Assembly (NCBI GenBank): GCA_021787035.1
Contig: JAJYMM010000138.1
Span: 1-64,000 of the forward strand
Direction of reading: 5' to 3'
Length of the DNA: 64,000 nucleotides
Source of the DNA: Actinomycetes bacterium
Lineage (GTDB): Bacteria > Actinomycetota > Acidimicrobiia > Acidimicrobiales > Palsa-688
The notes below the pieces were generated by a model, which saw only the letters and a program-made list of their open reading frames with translations, was not told the DNA's origin and made no database searches. Positions 16,377 to 24,795 of the stretch are shown piece by piece (the stretch's first letter is position 1; every line of letters begins with the position of its first letter). The translations under genes and the position numbers were made by a program.

Positions 16377-19016
16377 ATGGGTGCCGAGGGAGAAAAGGTT
16401 GCCACGCCGGACGCGAGAGCCGTCGTGGTCGAGCTGTTGGACGGTTTGGGGGAGCAGCAGGCACCGGCTTGGGCGGCGGGGCAGCTCGTGGAAGCACTGC
16501 GCGAGCGCGGGATCCGGGCGGACCTCGCGCTCGACACCGGCACGAGGGAGGGGCGCCAGCTACATGTAACCGTGGGGCTCGCCAATTCCGCTGAGACCTC
16601 GCGCTGGGTCGGTGTGCCCGTCCCCGCGGGGGCCGAGGCCTTTAGCCTCTCGGCGGGAGCCGGGCGCACGATGGCGGTCATCGGCGCCGACCCAGCGGGG
16701 GTCACCTACGGGCTGCTCGAGGTTGCCGACCGGGTGCGCTACGGGGAGCACGCCCTAGGCCCTTTGACTGCCGAGACGCCAGAATGCCAGTCACCAGCGG
16801 TGCCCGTACGTGGGGTCTTGCGAGCTTTTTCCTGTGAAGTGCAAGACAAGGCTTGGTTTTACAGCCGGGAATTTTGGACGCAGTACCTGAGCGAAATGGC
16901 AGCTCAGCGGTTTAACCGCTTCCAGCTCGCTTTTGGGATGCAGTACAACTATTCCCACGACGTCGACATCATCGACAACTACTTCTGTTTCGCGTACCCC
17001 TTTTTGGTCAAGCCCGACGGTTGGGACGTTTCGGTCAGCGGGCTTAGCGACCAAGAGCGTGAGCGCAATCTGGAAGCCTTGAGGTTCGCCAGCGCCGAGG
17101 CGGCCCGCCGGGGGGTCCACTTCCAGCTCGGGCTATGGAACCATGCAACCGATCCTGGCAAGAGCCCGGGACTCGCTTACCGCATCACCGGGCTGGCGCC
17201 CGAGCACCACGCCAATTACTGTGCTGCCGCGCTGGCCGAATTGCTGGAGCTCTGCCCCTCGATCGCAGGGGTGACCTTCCGCGTCCATTACGAGGGCGGT
17301 GTGCCCGAGGTCGGCCAAGAGGCGTTTTGGGGCACGGTAATGTCAGGCATCTCGTCGGTTCGCCGGCCGGTGGAGATCGACATGCACGCCAAGGGTGTCA
17401 GCGATGAACTGGTCGAGATCGGGCTCTCTGCGGGGTCGTCGCTCCTGCTTTCGGCCAAGTACTGGGCGGAGCACCAAGGCCTTCCCTACCACCAGTCGGC
17501 CATCCGAGCCGAAGAGCAGGCACGGCCGGAGGCCGGGGCCGCCCTCGATGCAAAGACGGCCTATTCTCGTCGTTTCACCCGATATGGCTATGGCGATTTC
17601 CTGCGCGAGGGCCGCTCCTACGGCTTGATCTTTCGCGTCTGGCCCGGGACGCAGCGCGTCCTGCTGTGGGGCGACCCGGTTTTAGCCGCGGGCTATGGGC
17701 GGCTTTCGACTTTTGCCGGGTCCCTCGGCGTCGAGTTGTGTGAGCCCCTTACCTTCTCGGGCCGCAAGGCCTCGGGGCGCCCCGGGGAGCGTGACCCCCA
17801 TGCCGGCAGCGACCTTGCGCTAGGCGTTCACGAATGGAAGAAGTACCTCTACACGTACCGCCTTTGGGGACGGCTGCTCTATGACCCAGGCGCCGATGCC
17901 GCTGGTTGGCGGCGTTACCTTGATCACGAGTTTGGGCCAGCGTCGCCCAAGGTCGAAAGGGCCCTGGCGGCGGCTAGCCGCGTCCTGCCGCTCATTACCG
18001 TCGTGCATGGCGTGGGCGCATCGAACAATGGTTACTGGCCGGAAGTCTATGTCAACATGCCCGTCTCTCAGAGATTGCCCGTAGGCCACTACGCGGCCGA
18101 CACGGCGGAGCCAAAGACGTTCGGTTCCGTAAGCCCGCTTGACCCGGGGATTTTCATGAGCATTGACGAGCACGTTGAGGAGCTGCTGTCGGGCCAACGC
18201 AGTGGCAGGTACTCGCCCGAGGACGCCGCGGGGTGGCTCGAGCGGCTGGCTCAACAGGCGGAGGGAGAAATGGGCGCAGCAGCGGCAAGCGCCGCTCCCG
18301 CTGCGGGAGCTTCCCTGCGCCGCCTGGCAGTTGACGTCGCCGCACAGGCGGGCATCGCTCGTTTCTTTGCCGGGAAGTTCCGAGCAGGCATTGCGTACTC
18401 GCTGTTTAGCCGGACGAAAGCGGTGGAGTTCCTCAAGCGGGCCATCTGCTCATATGAAGAGGCGCGTGAAGCCTTCGCCTCGGTCGCTTCGGCGACCGCT
18501 GGCGCGTACGCGCATGACCTGGCATTCGGCGATCGAGTATCCGAGCATGGGCACTGGGCAGACCGCCTGCCAGCCATCGACGAGGACCTGGACGCTCTCC
18601 GGAGCGAGGAGCGCGCTGTTGGCACCATGGGGGGCCAGACCAAGGTCGAGCTACGCTTGCCGCCAACTGGTGAGCGACCCGAGTTCGCCCACGTGCCTCC
18701 ACCGCTGTTCCGTCCCGGAGGGGCGGTGGTTGTCGAGGGGACGCTGGCCGGTGCCTTCAGGGGGCGAGTGGTCCTCCACTACCGGCACGTAAACCAGGCT
18801 GAGCCCTATAAGACGGTCGAGATGGCGGCGGAGGGCCAGAGATATCTGGCGACAATTGGCGGTGGCTACACGCGGTCGCCCTACGCGATCATGTACTTCT
18901 TCAGTTTCCACCACGAAAGTGGTGACGCGTGGTTGTCGCCGGGCTTCGACGTCGGAGATGAGGTGGACTTGGCGGGACAACCGTACTACGTGGTCCGCCA
19001 GGTCGGGGCCAGCTGA
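16377..19016 (+). CDS. Large glycoside-hydrolase-like protein with GH20/GH67-type N-terminal domain
   Basis: An 879-residue cytosolic protein with no signal peptide. ATG 16377 follows AGGAGG (16363-16368) by eight bases. The first 130 residues have the alpha/beta fold that precedes GH20, GH67 and related barrels (GRTMAVIGADPAGVTYGLLEVADRVR). The barrel region includes VRGVLRAFSCEVQDKAWFYS, MAAQRFNRFQLAFGMQYNYS, FQLGLWNHATDPG and GVTFRVHYEGGVPE. A helical region and a small beta domain end the protein. I cannot place it in a numbered family or name catalytic residues; an alpha-glucuronidase-like or exo-glycosidase role fits the operon. It is the last structural gene before the IclR regulator. 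Confidence 0.6.
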   Translation: MGAEGEKVATPDARAVVVELLDGLGEQQAPAWAAGQLVEALRERGIRADLALDTGTREGRQLHVTVGLANSAETSRWVGVPVPAGAEAFSLSAGAGRTMAVIGADPAGVTYGLLEVADRVRYGEHALGPLTAETPECQSPAVPVRGVLRAFSCEVQDKAWFYSREFWTQYLSEMAAQRFNRFQLAFGMQYNYSHDVDIIDNYFCFAYPFLVKPDGWDVSVSGLSDQERERNLEALRFASAEAARRGVHFQLGLWNHATDPGKSPGLAYRITGLAPEHHANYCAAALAELLELCPSIAGVTFRVHYEGGVPEVGQEAFWGTVMSGISSVRRPVEIDMHAKGVSDELVEIGLSAGSSLLLSAKYWAEHQGLPYHQSAIRAEEQARPEAGAALDAKTAYSRRFTRYGYGDFLREGRSYGLIFRVWPGTQRVLLWGDPVLAAGYGRLSTFAGSLGVELCEPLTFSGRKASGRPGERDPHAGSDLALGVHEWKKYLYTYRLWGRLLYDPGADAAGWRRYLDHEFGPASPKVERALAAASRVLPLITVVHGVGASNNGYWPEVYVNMPVSQRLPVGHYAADTAEPKTFGSVSPLDPGIFMSIDEHVEELLSGQRSGRYSPEDAAGWLERLAQQAEGEMGAAAASAAPAAGASLRRLAVDVAAQAGIARFFAGKFRAGIAYSLFSRTKAVEFLKRAICSYEEAREAFASVASATAGAYAHDLAFGDRVSEHGHWADRLPAIDEDLDALRSEERAVGTMGGQTKVELRLPPTGERPEFAHVPPPLFRPGGAVVVEGTLAGAFRGRVVLHYRHVNQAEPYKTVEMAAEGQRYLATIGGGYTRSPYAIMYFFSFHHESGDAWLSPGFDVGDEVDLAGQPYYVVRQVGAS

Positions 19017-19030
19017 AATCAGCGACGCAC

Positions 19031-19086
19031 CGGCGCAACTTCACGGGCGCAACTTCACCGGCGCAACTTCACCGGCGCAACTTCAG
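19031..19086 (+). repeat. Four tandem copies of a 14-bp repeat upstream of iclR
   Basis: Unit CGGCGCAACTTCAC occurs four times head-to-tail with exact 14-bp period (19031, 19045, 19059, 19073); copies 2 and 4 differ at one terminal base each. It lies between the stop of the glycosidase gene and the IclR regulator start. The 14-bp period is not a whole number of helical turns. It may be an operator array for the regulator or simple slippage. Confidence 0.9.
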
Positions 19087-19184
19087 CGACGTGCCTTCAG
19101 CGATGTGCGCTCTAGTGTTGGCGAGCACCTACGGGCTAGACTTCTGGCACGTCGAAAAAGCCCGAGCCGGCGGTGCCAGCGAAG

Positions 19185-20000
19185 ATGAAGCCCCAAAAAG
19201 TCATCCCAGCCGCTAAGCAGGCCCTCGGTCCGGCCGAAGGCCTCGACCAAGGGGCCCGGTCCGGGCACGTCCAGTCGCTGTCTCGTACTTTCGCACTGCT
19301 TGAGGCAATGGCCGACGTGGGTGGGGTGGCGAGCCTCTCGGACCTTCGGGTCGTGTCCGGCTTGCCGCTCCCCACGATCCATCGGCTGCTTCAGACCTTG
19401 GTGGCGCTCGGGTACGTACGCCAAGTGCCTTCGCGGGGGTACGCCCTTGGACCTCGTCTGGCGAGGTTGGGCGAGAGTGCGACGCGGCTGGTAGGCCGGT
19501 GGGCCGTCCCCCATCTCCGAGAACTTGTAGAGCGCGTGGGCGAGAGCACCAATCTGGCGGTGCTTGACGCCGACCACGTGCTCTATGTGGCACAAGAGCC
19601 AGGACGCCATTCGATGCGCATGTTCACCGAGGTGGGTCGTCGTGCTGGCGTGCACTGCACGGCGGTTGGGAAGGCCATGTTGGCGCGCCTCCCAGAGGAC
19701 GAGGCGGTTGCCATTCTCCGCCGTTCAGGTATGCCCGCCCACACGGTCAACACGATCACAGCTCTGCCCGAGATGTTGGCGGAGTTGCAAAGGGTTAGGC
19801 GACAGGGCTACGCGCTCGACAATGGGGAGCAAGAGGACGCCGTGCGCTGTGTAGCCGTCGCCCTGCCAGACGAAGTGAGCCGAGCGGCGATTTCTATATC
19901 TGGGCCAGCCGGCCGCCTGGACGACGGCGTGGTCCGCAAGGCTGTGCCACTTCTTCGTACGGCAGCTGTCCAGGTCGCCAAGGAGTGGGAATCGGTTTGA
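19185..20000 (+). CDS. IclR-family transcriptional regulator
   Basis: About 271 residues. The winged helix-turn-helix near the N-terminus reads SLSRTFALLEAMADVGGVASLSD then LPLPTIHRLLQTLVALGYV. The C-terminal effector domain contains STNLAVLDADHVLYVAQEPG, GVHCTAVGKAMLA and GYALDNGEQEDAVRCVAVAL, all typical of IclR proteins. ATG 19185 or the in-frame GTG 19173 may start it; neither has a clear ribosome site. It closes the sugar block and probably controls it in response to an intermediate such as a keto-acid or glyoxylate. That link is inferred from position. Confidence 0.92.
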   Translation: MKPQKVIPAAKQALGPAEGLDQGARSGHVQSLSRTFALLEAMADVGGVASLSDLRVVSGLPLPTIHRLLQTLVALGYVRQVPSRGYALGPRLARLGESATRLVGRWAVPHLRELVERVGESTNLAVLDADHVLYVAQEPGRHSMRMFTEVGRRAGVHCTAVGKAMLARLPEDEAVAILRRSGMPAHTVNTITALPEMLAELQRVRRQGYALDNGEQEDAVRCVAVALPDEVSRAAISISGPAGRLDDGVVRKAVPLLRTAAVQVAKEWESV

Positions 20001-20118
20001 CGTCAAGATCGGGGCGATTTCGGCAACCGCACCTGATCGCGGCCACGGCGTGGGCTCTCGGCGGCAGGCCTGATCGAATAGCAAAAAGCCAAGTCTACCT
20101 TCTCGGTCAGGCGCTCTT

Positions 20119-20967
20119 CTAGCCCGCTCGCTTTTCGGCGAAATAGCTACGGATCTGAGCCTCCGAGCGCCCTCGCCAGGAACGGACCGAATGGGTGGCG
20201 AGGACGCCACGTTGGAGCAGCTCTTCAGGCGCAGCAGGTAGGCCTTTCCACTCAAGCGCGATAGCTCCGCCAAGGCCGTCCATGTCGCCGAGCGTGTAGC
20301 CCGCGGCGCGCGTTGCCAAGGCGAGCAGCCAGTCGTCGCCGAGCTTCGAATCGCTGAGGCCGGGCATGGCCAACCACCCCATTTCCTGGCAGCGCGCGAG
20401 CATTTCGGGGCGAAGCGCGCTCACGGCGCCTAGGGCATGCTCGCCGGGTTCGTACCCGTTAGCACGGGCGGCGCGGAGGAGCTTGCGGAGCACGCGATGG
20501 GAAGCGGGCCGAAGCAGTAGGCCCGGGAGGCCGGCCTCGCTCAGCACGGCGCGTGCCGCAGGGCCGAAGTCCCGGGCCCGGCCGTCGGGGCCCTTGCGGT
20601 AGCTACCGAGCACCCCGAGCCTCGGATCCGCTGCGAAGCGCTCGACCACCACGCTGTCAAGTCCTGGTCCCGTCAGCAGCGCGTCAGAATCCAACCGCAG
20701 CACATAGGTCGCCGAAAGGTTGGCGAGGACCCAGCGAAAGGCATAGCACTCCTTCAACCAGAGGCCGCCGTAGGGGTTGCGGGGGTAGGAGGGGGCGGGC
20801 AGCACCACGCACTTGGGCCCGAGGCTCCTCGGGCAACGAGGTTCGGGACGGTCGTCCACGATGACGATGCTTGCCCGAGGCAGGTAAGCGCGGACGCTCT
20901 CGATGGTGTCTGCGAGGTCGTCCCGGCCCGAATCTGGGATGACGACCGCGCCATCCAGCCCCAGCAT
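20119..20967 (-). CDS. Glycosyltransferase family 2-like protein
   Basis: A 282-residue GT-A fold protein. The N-terminus GAVVIPDSGRDDLADTIES, the region IVIVDDRPEP and the acidic metal-site motif LRLDSDALLTGP follow the family 2 order. GDDWLLALATRAAGYTL resembles the downstream acceptor-site segment. No membrane segments are evident. Substrate and acceptor are unknown. A second glycosyltransferase starts 138 bases away in the opposite direction, so the pair may share a promoter region and a role in surface glycan or glycolipid synthesis. Confidence 0.65.
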   Translation of the reverse strand: MLGLDGAVVIPDSGRDDLADTIESVRAYLPRASIVIVDDRPEPRCPRSLGPKCVVLPAPSYPRNPYGGLWLKECYAFRWVLANLSATYVLRLDSDALLTGPGLDSVVVERFAADPRLGVLGSYRKGPDGRARDFGPAARAVLSEAGLPGLLLRPASHRVLRKLLRAARANGYEPGEHALGAVSALRPEMLARCQEMGWLAMPGLSDSKLGDDWLLALATRAAGYTLGDMDGLGGAIALEWKGLPAAPEELLQRGVLATHSVRSWRGRSEAQIRSYFAEKRAG

Positions 20968-21105
20968 GAGGCCAGCCTAGGGGGTCTCGGCGGGGCGAGC
21001 GACGCCGCCGGTGGCCGCGCTCGTTCGTGGGCAATGGGAAGCCCTTCACAGGAGGTGCCTCCAGCCCTGACGCGCCAGTGCCAGTGATGCGGTAAAAAGG
21101 AAGCC

Positions 21106-21999
21106 GTGCGGGCTTCGGTGGCCGTCGTCTGCAAGGACGAACCTTCCCTCGCGGACACGCTCAGCTCTATCGGCCCTCCGACAGAAGGGGGTGCCAGCGA
21201 GGTGATCGTGGTCGACGCGTCTCGCGGGGCCCTCGACCGGGTGAGGTGCGACCACCCGTGGGTCAGGTGGGTGGACTTTGAGCCGCCGCCGGGCTCGGGC
21301 ATCACCATCGCTCACCAGCGCAACCTCGCCGTAGCCACGGCGACGGGAGACGTAATTGTCTTTACGGATGCAGGCTGCGTCCCCGACGAGGACTGGCTGG
21401 GACGCCTGTTGGCACCCATTGCCGACGAGGGTGAGGCCGTCACCGCAGGCCCGGCGCGCGCGGACGGGCCGAATATTTACGGCACGGAAACAAAATGGGG
21501 AAGCGGAGAAGGCCAATACGTTGTTGCGGCGGCCACCATCAACCTGGCTTTTCGCAGAGAGGTCTTCGACTCTGTGGGAGGGTTCGACGAGTCCTTTGGT
21601 GCCGGCGAGGATCTGGACTTCACCTGGCGGGCCGTCGACGCTGGCTACCGGATCCGCTGGGTCCCAGGCGCGGTTGTGCGCCATGAGTGGGGGAGCGCTG
21701 CCAGGCAGTTTCGCCGTTCGTTCAACTACGGCAAGGGGTGGGCTCGCCTTCTCGCAAAGCACCCCAAGCGTCTCTGGTTCGTGGCACGGGCTGATCCGGT
21801 TCCCATCTTGTACCCGGCTTACCTGCTCTTTCTTCCCCTAGCTTTCGTCTGGCCCAGCTACCTGGCTCTCCTCTTCGTGCCTCTTTGGCGAGCGCGTCGG
21901 GAGGAGCGCCCTTGGCTCGTGATGACCGACCACCTCGTGCTCGGTGCGGGCGTACTGGCAGAGATCCCCGCGCTGGCCCGTCGCAGCAGGAAGACGTAG
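21106..21999 (+). CDS. Glycosyltransferase family 2 protein
   Basis: A 297-residue protein. It starts at GTG 21106 just after AAAAAGGAAG. GT2 features in order are ASVAVVCKDEPSLADTLSSI, EVIVVDASRG, RNLAVATATGDVIVFTDAGC (acidic metal motif), the segment GGFDESFGAGEDLDFTWRAV (ED catalytic region) and VVRHEWG. One or two hydrophobic segments near the C-terminus (ILYPAYLLFLPLAFVWPSYL) suggest attachment to the cytoplasmic membrane. The product is unknown. It converges on the Eis-like gene. Confidence 0.8.
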   Translation: MRASVAVVCKDEPSLADTLSSIGPPTEGGASEVIVVDASRGALDRVRCDHPWVRWVDFEPPPGSGITIAHQRNLAVATATGDVIVFTDAGCVPDEDWLGRLLAPIADEGEAVTAGPARADGPNIYGTETKWGSGEGQYVVAAATINLAFRREVFDSVGGFDESFGAGEDLDFTWRAVDAGYRIRWVPGAVVRHEWGSAARQFRRSFNYGKGWARLLAKHPKRLWFVARADPVPILYPAYLLFLPLAFVWPSYLALLFVPLWRARREERPWLVMTDHLVLGAGVLAEIPALARRSRKT

Positions 22000-22021
22000 G
22001 GAAACGAGCCCCAGCAGTTAC

Positions 22022-22047
22022 CCCGGGCAGGTTACCCGGGCAGGTTA
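22022..22047 (+). repeat. 13-bp tandem duplication between two convergent genes
   Basis: CCCGGGCAGGTTA occurs twice head-to-tail (22022-22034, 22035-22047). The second copy supplies the TAA stop (on the minus strand) of the Eis-like gene. The effect may be none; it is one of several short tandem duplications in this window. Confidence 0.85.
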
Positions 22048-23316
22048 GAAGTGTGTGCCGCAATAGGGCGCCAGCGGGCTCGAAAAAGCGGCGTCGGCGC
22101 GTACCAGCGCGCCGGGCCGGCCTTCGTGGAGGCGGCCGGCGCAAGCGAGCACCGAAGGTTTGCATCCTCCGAGGTAGATGGCACCGAGGTCGGCCAACCC
22201 GAGCACGAGGTCCGTCCTTTCCCCGCTTCTCGCTCTCCTGCAACTGCCGCCCCCCGGCCCAGTCTCGAGGCAGTAGCGCTCAGCGCCCTCGCTGGTGCCG
22301 GGCCCGTTCACTTCGATCACGAGCTGCGTCTCGGCGCCGTAGCCTCTCGCCCCAAGCGCCGCTCGGACGTCCACGAGTTTTGCCCAGAGCATGTCGCGTG
22401 CCGCCACGGTCCGGAGCTGGCGCGGGTCGGCAAGCATCCACCGCAGCGGTTCGTCCATGGGCCGGTCAGGGACGCTGAGCTCCTCGACGAGGTCGATGTC
22501 GAGAAGGAACCTCCAAAGGTTCGCGTGCACCGCCGGGGAGAGGGCGTAGAGATCCTCGACGATGGCCGCATGGCGGACCTTCCACGCGCCCTCGCGCGAC
22601 CACACGTGCCGGAAGCTCGCATACCCGTCGGGTGAGCCGCTCGCGTCCTCGTGTACCACGAACATGCGCGCCCCGTCTCCGTGCCGGTCGCGCTCGGGGT
22701 CCTCCAGCATCCCTGCCCAGCGCGCCTCGCCCCTGTCCACCTCACCCGGACGGCTACGCCTGGCTTCGGCGTGGACTCCCGGGACGACCTTGGCCGCCTC
22801 CTCCTTCCCAATGACCCGCATCTTCCCCGCTGGCTCCGCCTCTAGGTGTGGGAGCTCGCGGAAGCCCGAGCGCTTGGTCGCGACCTCGAGCGAAGCGTGG
22901 GTGGTGGCGAGCCCGTAGCCGAAGCGGCCATAGATCGAGGACTCCGAAGCGGTGAGGATGGCCAGTGCCATCTCGCGTTCGCGGAACTGGGCGTACTGGA
23001 AGCCCATCATCTTGGTTAGCAGGCCACGCCGGCGGTGGGTCGGCAGGACTCCTACACACGTCACACCGGCTGCGCGAACGGAGGGCAACGGCGACCCCGG
23101 GGCGGCCGGGAGGGCGAGGTCGAAGGGCGTCACCCCAGCCGTGGCGACGAGGTCGCCCGAGTCGTACACGCCGATCGCCCAGTCTTCGTCGAATTCCTGG
23201 GCGACTGTCGCTGCGATCGTGTCTTGCGTCGCTACGGTGCCGAAGCACAGCTCTACGGTCTTGGCGAAGGCTGGTCCCTCGTCTCGCGCCAGGCGCCTCG
23301 GTTTGAGCTCGCTCAC
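22045..23316 (-). CDS. Eis-family GNAT N-acetyltransferase
   Basis: 423 residues from GTG 23316. The N-terminal GNAT domain carries AGVTCVGVLPTHRRRGLLTKMM, the acetyl-CoA pyrophosphate-binding motif, followed by ASESSIYGRFGYGLAT, typical of Eis-like proteins. A second degenerate GNAT domain and a C-terminal sterol-carrier-like domain (LADLGAIYLGGCKPSVLACAGR) complete the usual three-part layout. Eis proteins acetylate amines such as aminoglycosides or polyamines; the physiological substrate here is unknown. The gene stands alone, divergent from rex. Confidence 0.88.
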   Translation of the reverse strand: MSELKPRRLARDEGPAFAKTVELCFGTVATQDTIAATVAQEFDEDWAIGVYDSGDLVATAGVTPFDLALPAAPGSPLPSVRAAGVTCVGVLPTHRRRGLLTKMMGFQYAQFREREMALAILTASESSIYGRFGYGLATTHASLEVATKRSGFRELPHLEAEPAGKMRVIGKEEAAKVVPGVHAEARRSRPGEVDRGEARWAGMLEDPERDRHGDGARMFVVHEDASGSPDGYASFRHVWSREGAWKVRHAAIVEDLYALSPAVHANLWRFLLDIDLVEELSVPDRPMDEPLRWMLADPRQLRTVAARDMLWAKLVDVRAALGARGYGAETQLVIEVNGPGTSEGAERYCLETGPGGGSCRRARSGERTDLVLGLADLGAIYLGGCKPSVLACAGRLHEGRPGALVRADAAFSSPLAPYCGTHF

Positions 23317-23411
23317 CCGACGATCTTTGCGCGTCGAGGCCTAAGCACGCCGGTCATTTGAGGGAGCGGCCAGTGCCCGATGTCAGCGGCCTTGTCCGAG
23401 ACCGGCACCGG

Positions 23412-23451
23412 ACTGTTTATAGCTGCTCCTCACTGTTTATAGCTGCTCCTC
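23412..23451 (+). repeat. Tandem 20-bp direct repeat just upstream of rex
   Basis: ACTGTTTATAGCTGCTCCTC occurs twice in perfect tandem (23412-23431 and 23432-23451), ending 17 bases before the rex ATG. Each copy contains an AT-rich TTTATA core unlike its GC-rich surroundings, so it could duplicate a -10 element or an operator half. It does not match the usual Rex operator TTGTGAA-N6-TTCACAA. Confidence 0.9.
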
Positions 23452-23468
23452 ACCTAGCATTGGAGGCA

Positions 23469-24149
23469 ATGCCAGCGTCGCCAGCAGGGCGCCGACTCCT
23501 TCCCGAAGCTACCGTCAGGCGCCTGCCCCTCTATTTGCGAGCGCTTACAGGTGCCGTCGAAGACCATCAGGCCACGGTCTCGTCCGAAGACCTCGCCGCA
23601 CGCGCCGGCGTCAATGCGGCCAAGGTGCGAAAAGACCTCTCGTACCTCGGCTCTTATGGCACGAGGGGGATAGGCTACGACACCGAGCTGTTGTACCAGC
23701 ACTTGAGCCGCGAGCTTGGGCTCGAGCACGACTACAACGTGGCCCTCGTCGGTGCTGGCAATCTCGGGCGCGCTCTCGGGCACTACCGGGGGTTTACTGA
23801 ACGCGGCTTCCACGTGGTGGCGGCCTTCGACACGGACCCGGCCAAGGTCGGCGGGCACGTCGGAGGCACGGAGATCTTCCCAATGGCGGAGCTCGGGCGG
23901 ATCGTGAAGGAGAAGGGGATAACGATGGCCCTCCTTGCCACGCCCGCTGCGGTCGCGCAGGAGGTAGTGGACCGCCTGGTCGAAGCGGGCGTCACCTCCG
24001 TGCTCAACTTCGCGCCAACCATGCTCAGCGTCGCGGCCGGGATTTCCCTCCAAAGGGTGGACCTGGCCGTCGAGCTGCAGATCCTTTCTTATTATGACTC
24101 TTCGCGCCGGCACCGCTACGTGCCGGCCACCGCGAGCGCGACCAGCTGA
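23469..24149 (+). CDS. rex: Redox-sensing transcriptional repressor Rex
   Basis: 226 residues from ATG 23469, preceded closely by GGAGG. The frame is open further upstream, but Rex proteins begin at this point. The N-terminal winged helix includes RRLPLYLRALTGAV and NAAKVRKDLSYLGSYGTRGIGY. The NAD-binding Rossmann domain begins VALVGAGNLGRALG. Rex senses the NADH/NAD ratio and represses respiratory genes when NADH is high. It is the first gene of a run leading into heme synthesis, as in several actinobacteria, and the nuo operon lies 8 kb downstream. Confidence 0.95.
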   Translation: MPASPAGRRLLPEATVRRLPLYLRALTGAVEDHQATVSSEDLAARAGVNAAKVRKDLSYLGSYGTRGIGYDTELLYQHLSRELGLEHDYNVALVGAGNLGRALGHYRGFTERGFHVVAAFDTDPAKVGGHVGGTEIFPMAELGRIVKEKGITMALLATPAAVAQEVVDRLVEAGVTSVLNFAPTMLSVAAGISLQRVDLAVELQILSYYDSSRRHRYVPATASATS

Positions 24150-24165
24150 GGGCCGACCACCTGCC

Positions 24166-24795
24166 ATGCCCCTGGACGCACCCGTGTACCCGGTCAGCCT
24201 GGTGCTGCGGGGTAAGCGCTGCCTCGTTGTCGGTGGAGGGGAGATCGCCGCTCGGAAGGCGGCGGGGCTGGTCGGCGCAGAGGCCCTTGTCTACGTGGTG
24301 GCGCGGGAGCTCCTCGCGCCGATGAGGCAGGTGGCGGGGCTCGCGGGCACCGAGGAGCGCCCTTATCGCAGGGGCGAGGCGGCCGGCAATTGGCTGGTCG
24401 TGGCTGCGACGGGCGACCCCGTCGCCAACCAGCAGGTCTACGACGACGGCGAGGCGGCCGGGGTCTGGGTGAACAGCGCTGACGACCCTCTGCGCTGCTC
24501 GTTCATCCTGCCCGCGGTCGCCCGGCAGGGGCCGGTGAGCGTGGCGGTCTCGACTGCGGGCTACAGCCCGGCGCTGGCGAGCTGGCTGAAGGCCCACGTC
24601 GTCGAGCACATGGGCCCCGAGGTCGCCCTGCTGGCTGAGCTTCTGGCCAGCGCGCGCGCCCGTCTCCGAGAGAGTGGTCGCAGCACAGAGGACGTCGACT
24701 GGCGGCCAGCGCTCGACTGGGACATGCTCGACCTGATCCGGCAAGGCAGGCATGCCGAAGCAAAGGAGCGTCTGGAAGCGTGTCTATCTCAGTAG
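24166..24795 (+). CDS. Precorrin-2 dehydrogenase / sirohydrochlorin ferrochelatase (CysG N-terminal type)
   Basis: 209 residues from ATG 24166. The Rossmann motif VSLVLRGKRCLVVGGGEIAARKAAGL and the segment VVAATGDPVANQQVYDD match the dehydrogenase domain of siroheme synthase. It is followed by NSADDPLRCSFILPAVARQGPVSVAVSTAG. It oxidises precorrin-2 to sirohydrochlorin with NAD and may insert iron. The methyltransferase half of CysG is encoded separately at 26974. Its 3' end overlaps hemA by 16 bases. Confidence 0.9.
   Translation: MPLDAPVYPVSLVLRGKRCLVVGGGEIAARKAAGLVGAEALVYVVARELLAPMRQVAGLAGTEERPYRRGEAAGNWLVVAATGDPVANQQVYDDGEAAGVWVNSADDPLRCSFILPAVARQGPVSVAVSTAGYSPALASWLKAHVVEHMGPEVALLAELLASARARLRESGRSTEDVDWRPALDWDMLDLIRQGRHAEAKERLEACLSQ

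Noticed and set aside
19031-19086. CRISPR array
   Set aside because: The four 14-bp units are directly adjacent with no spacers and no cas genes are present.
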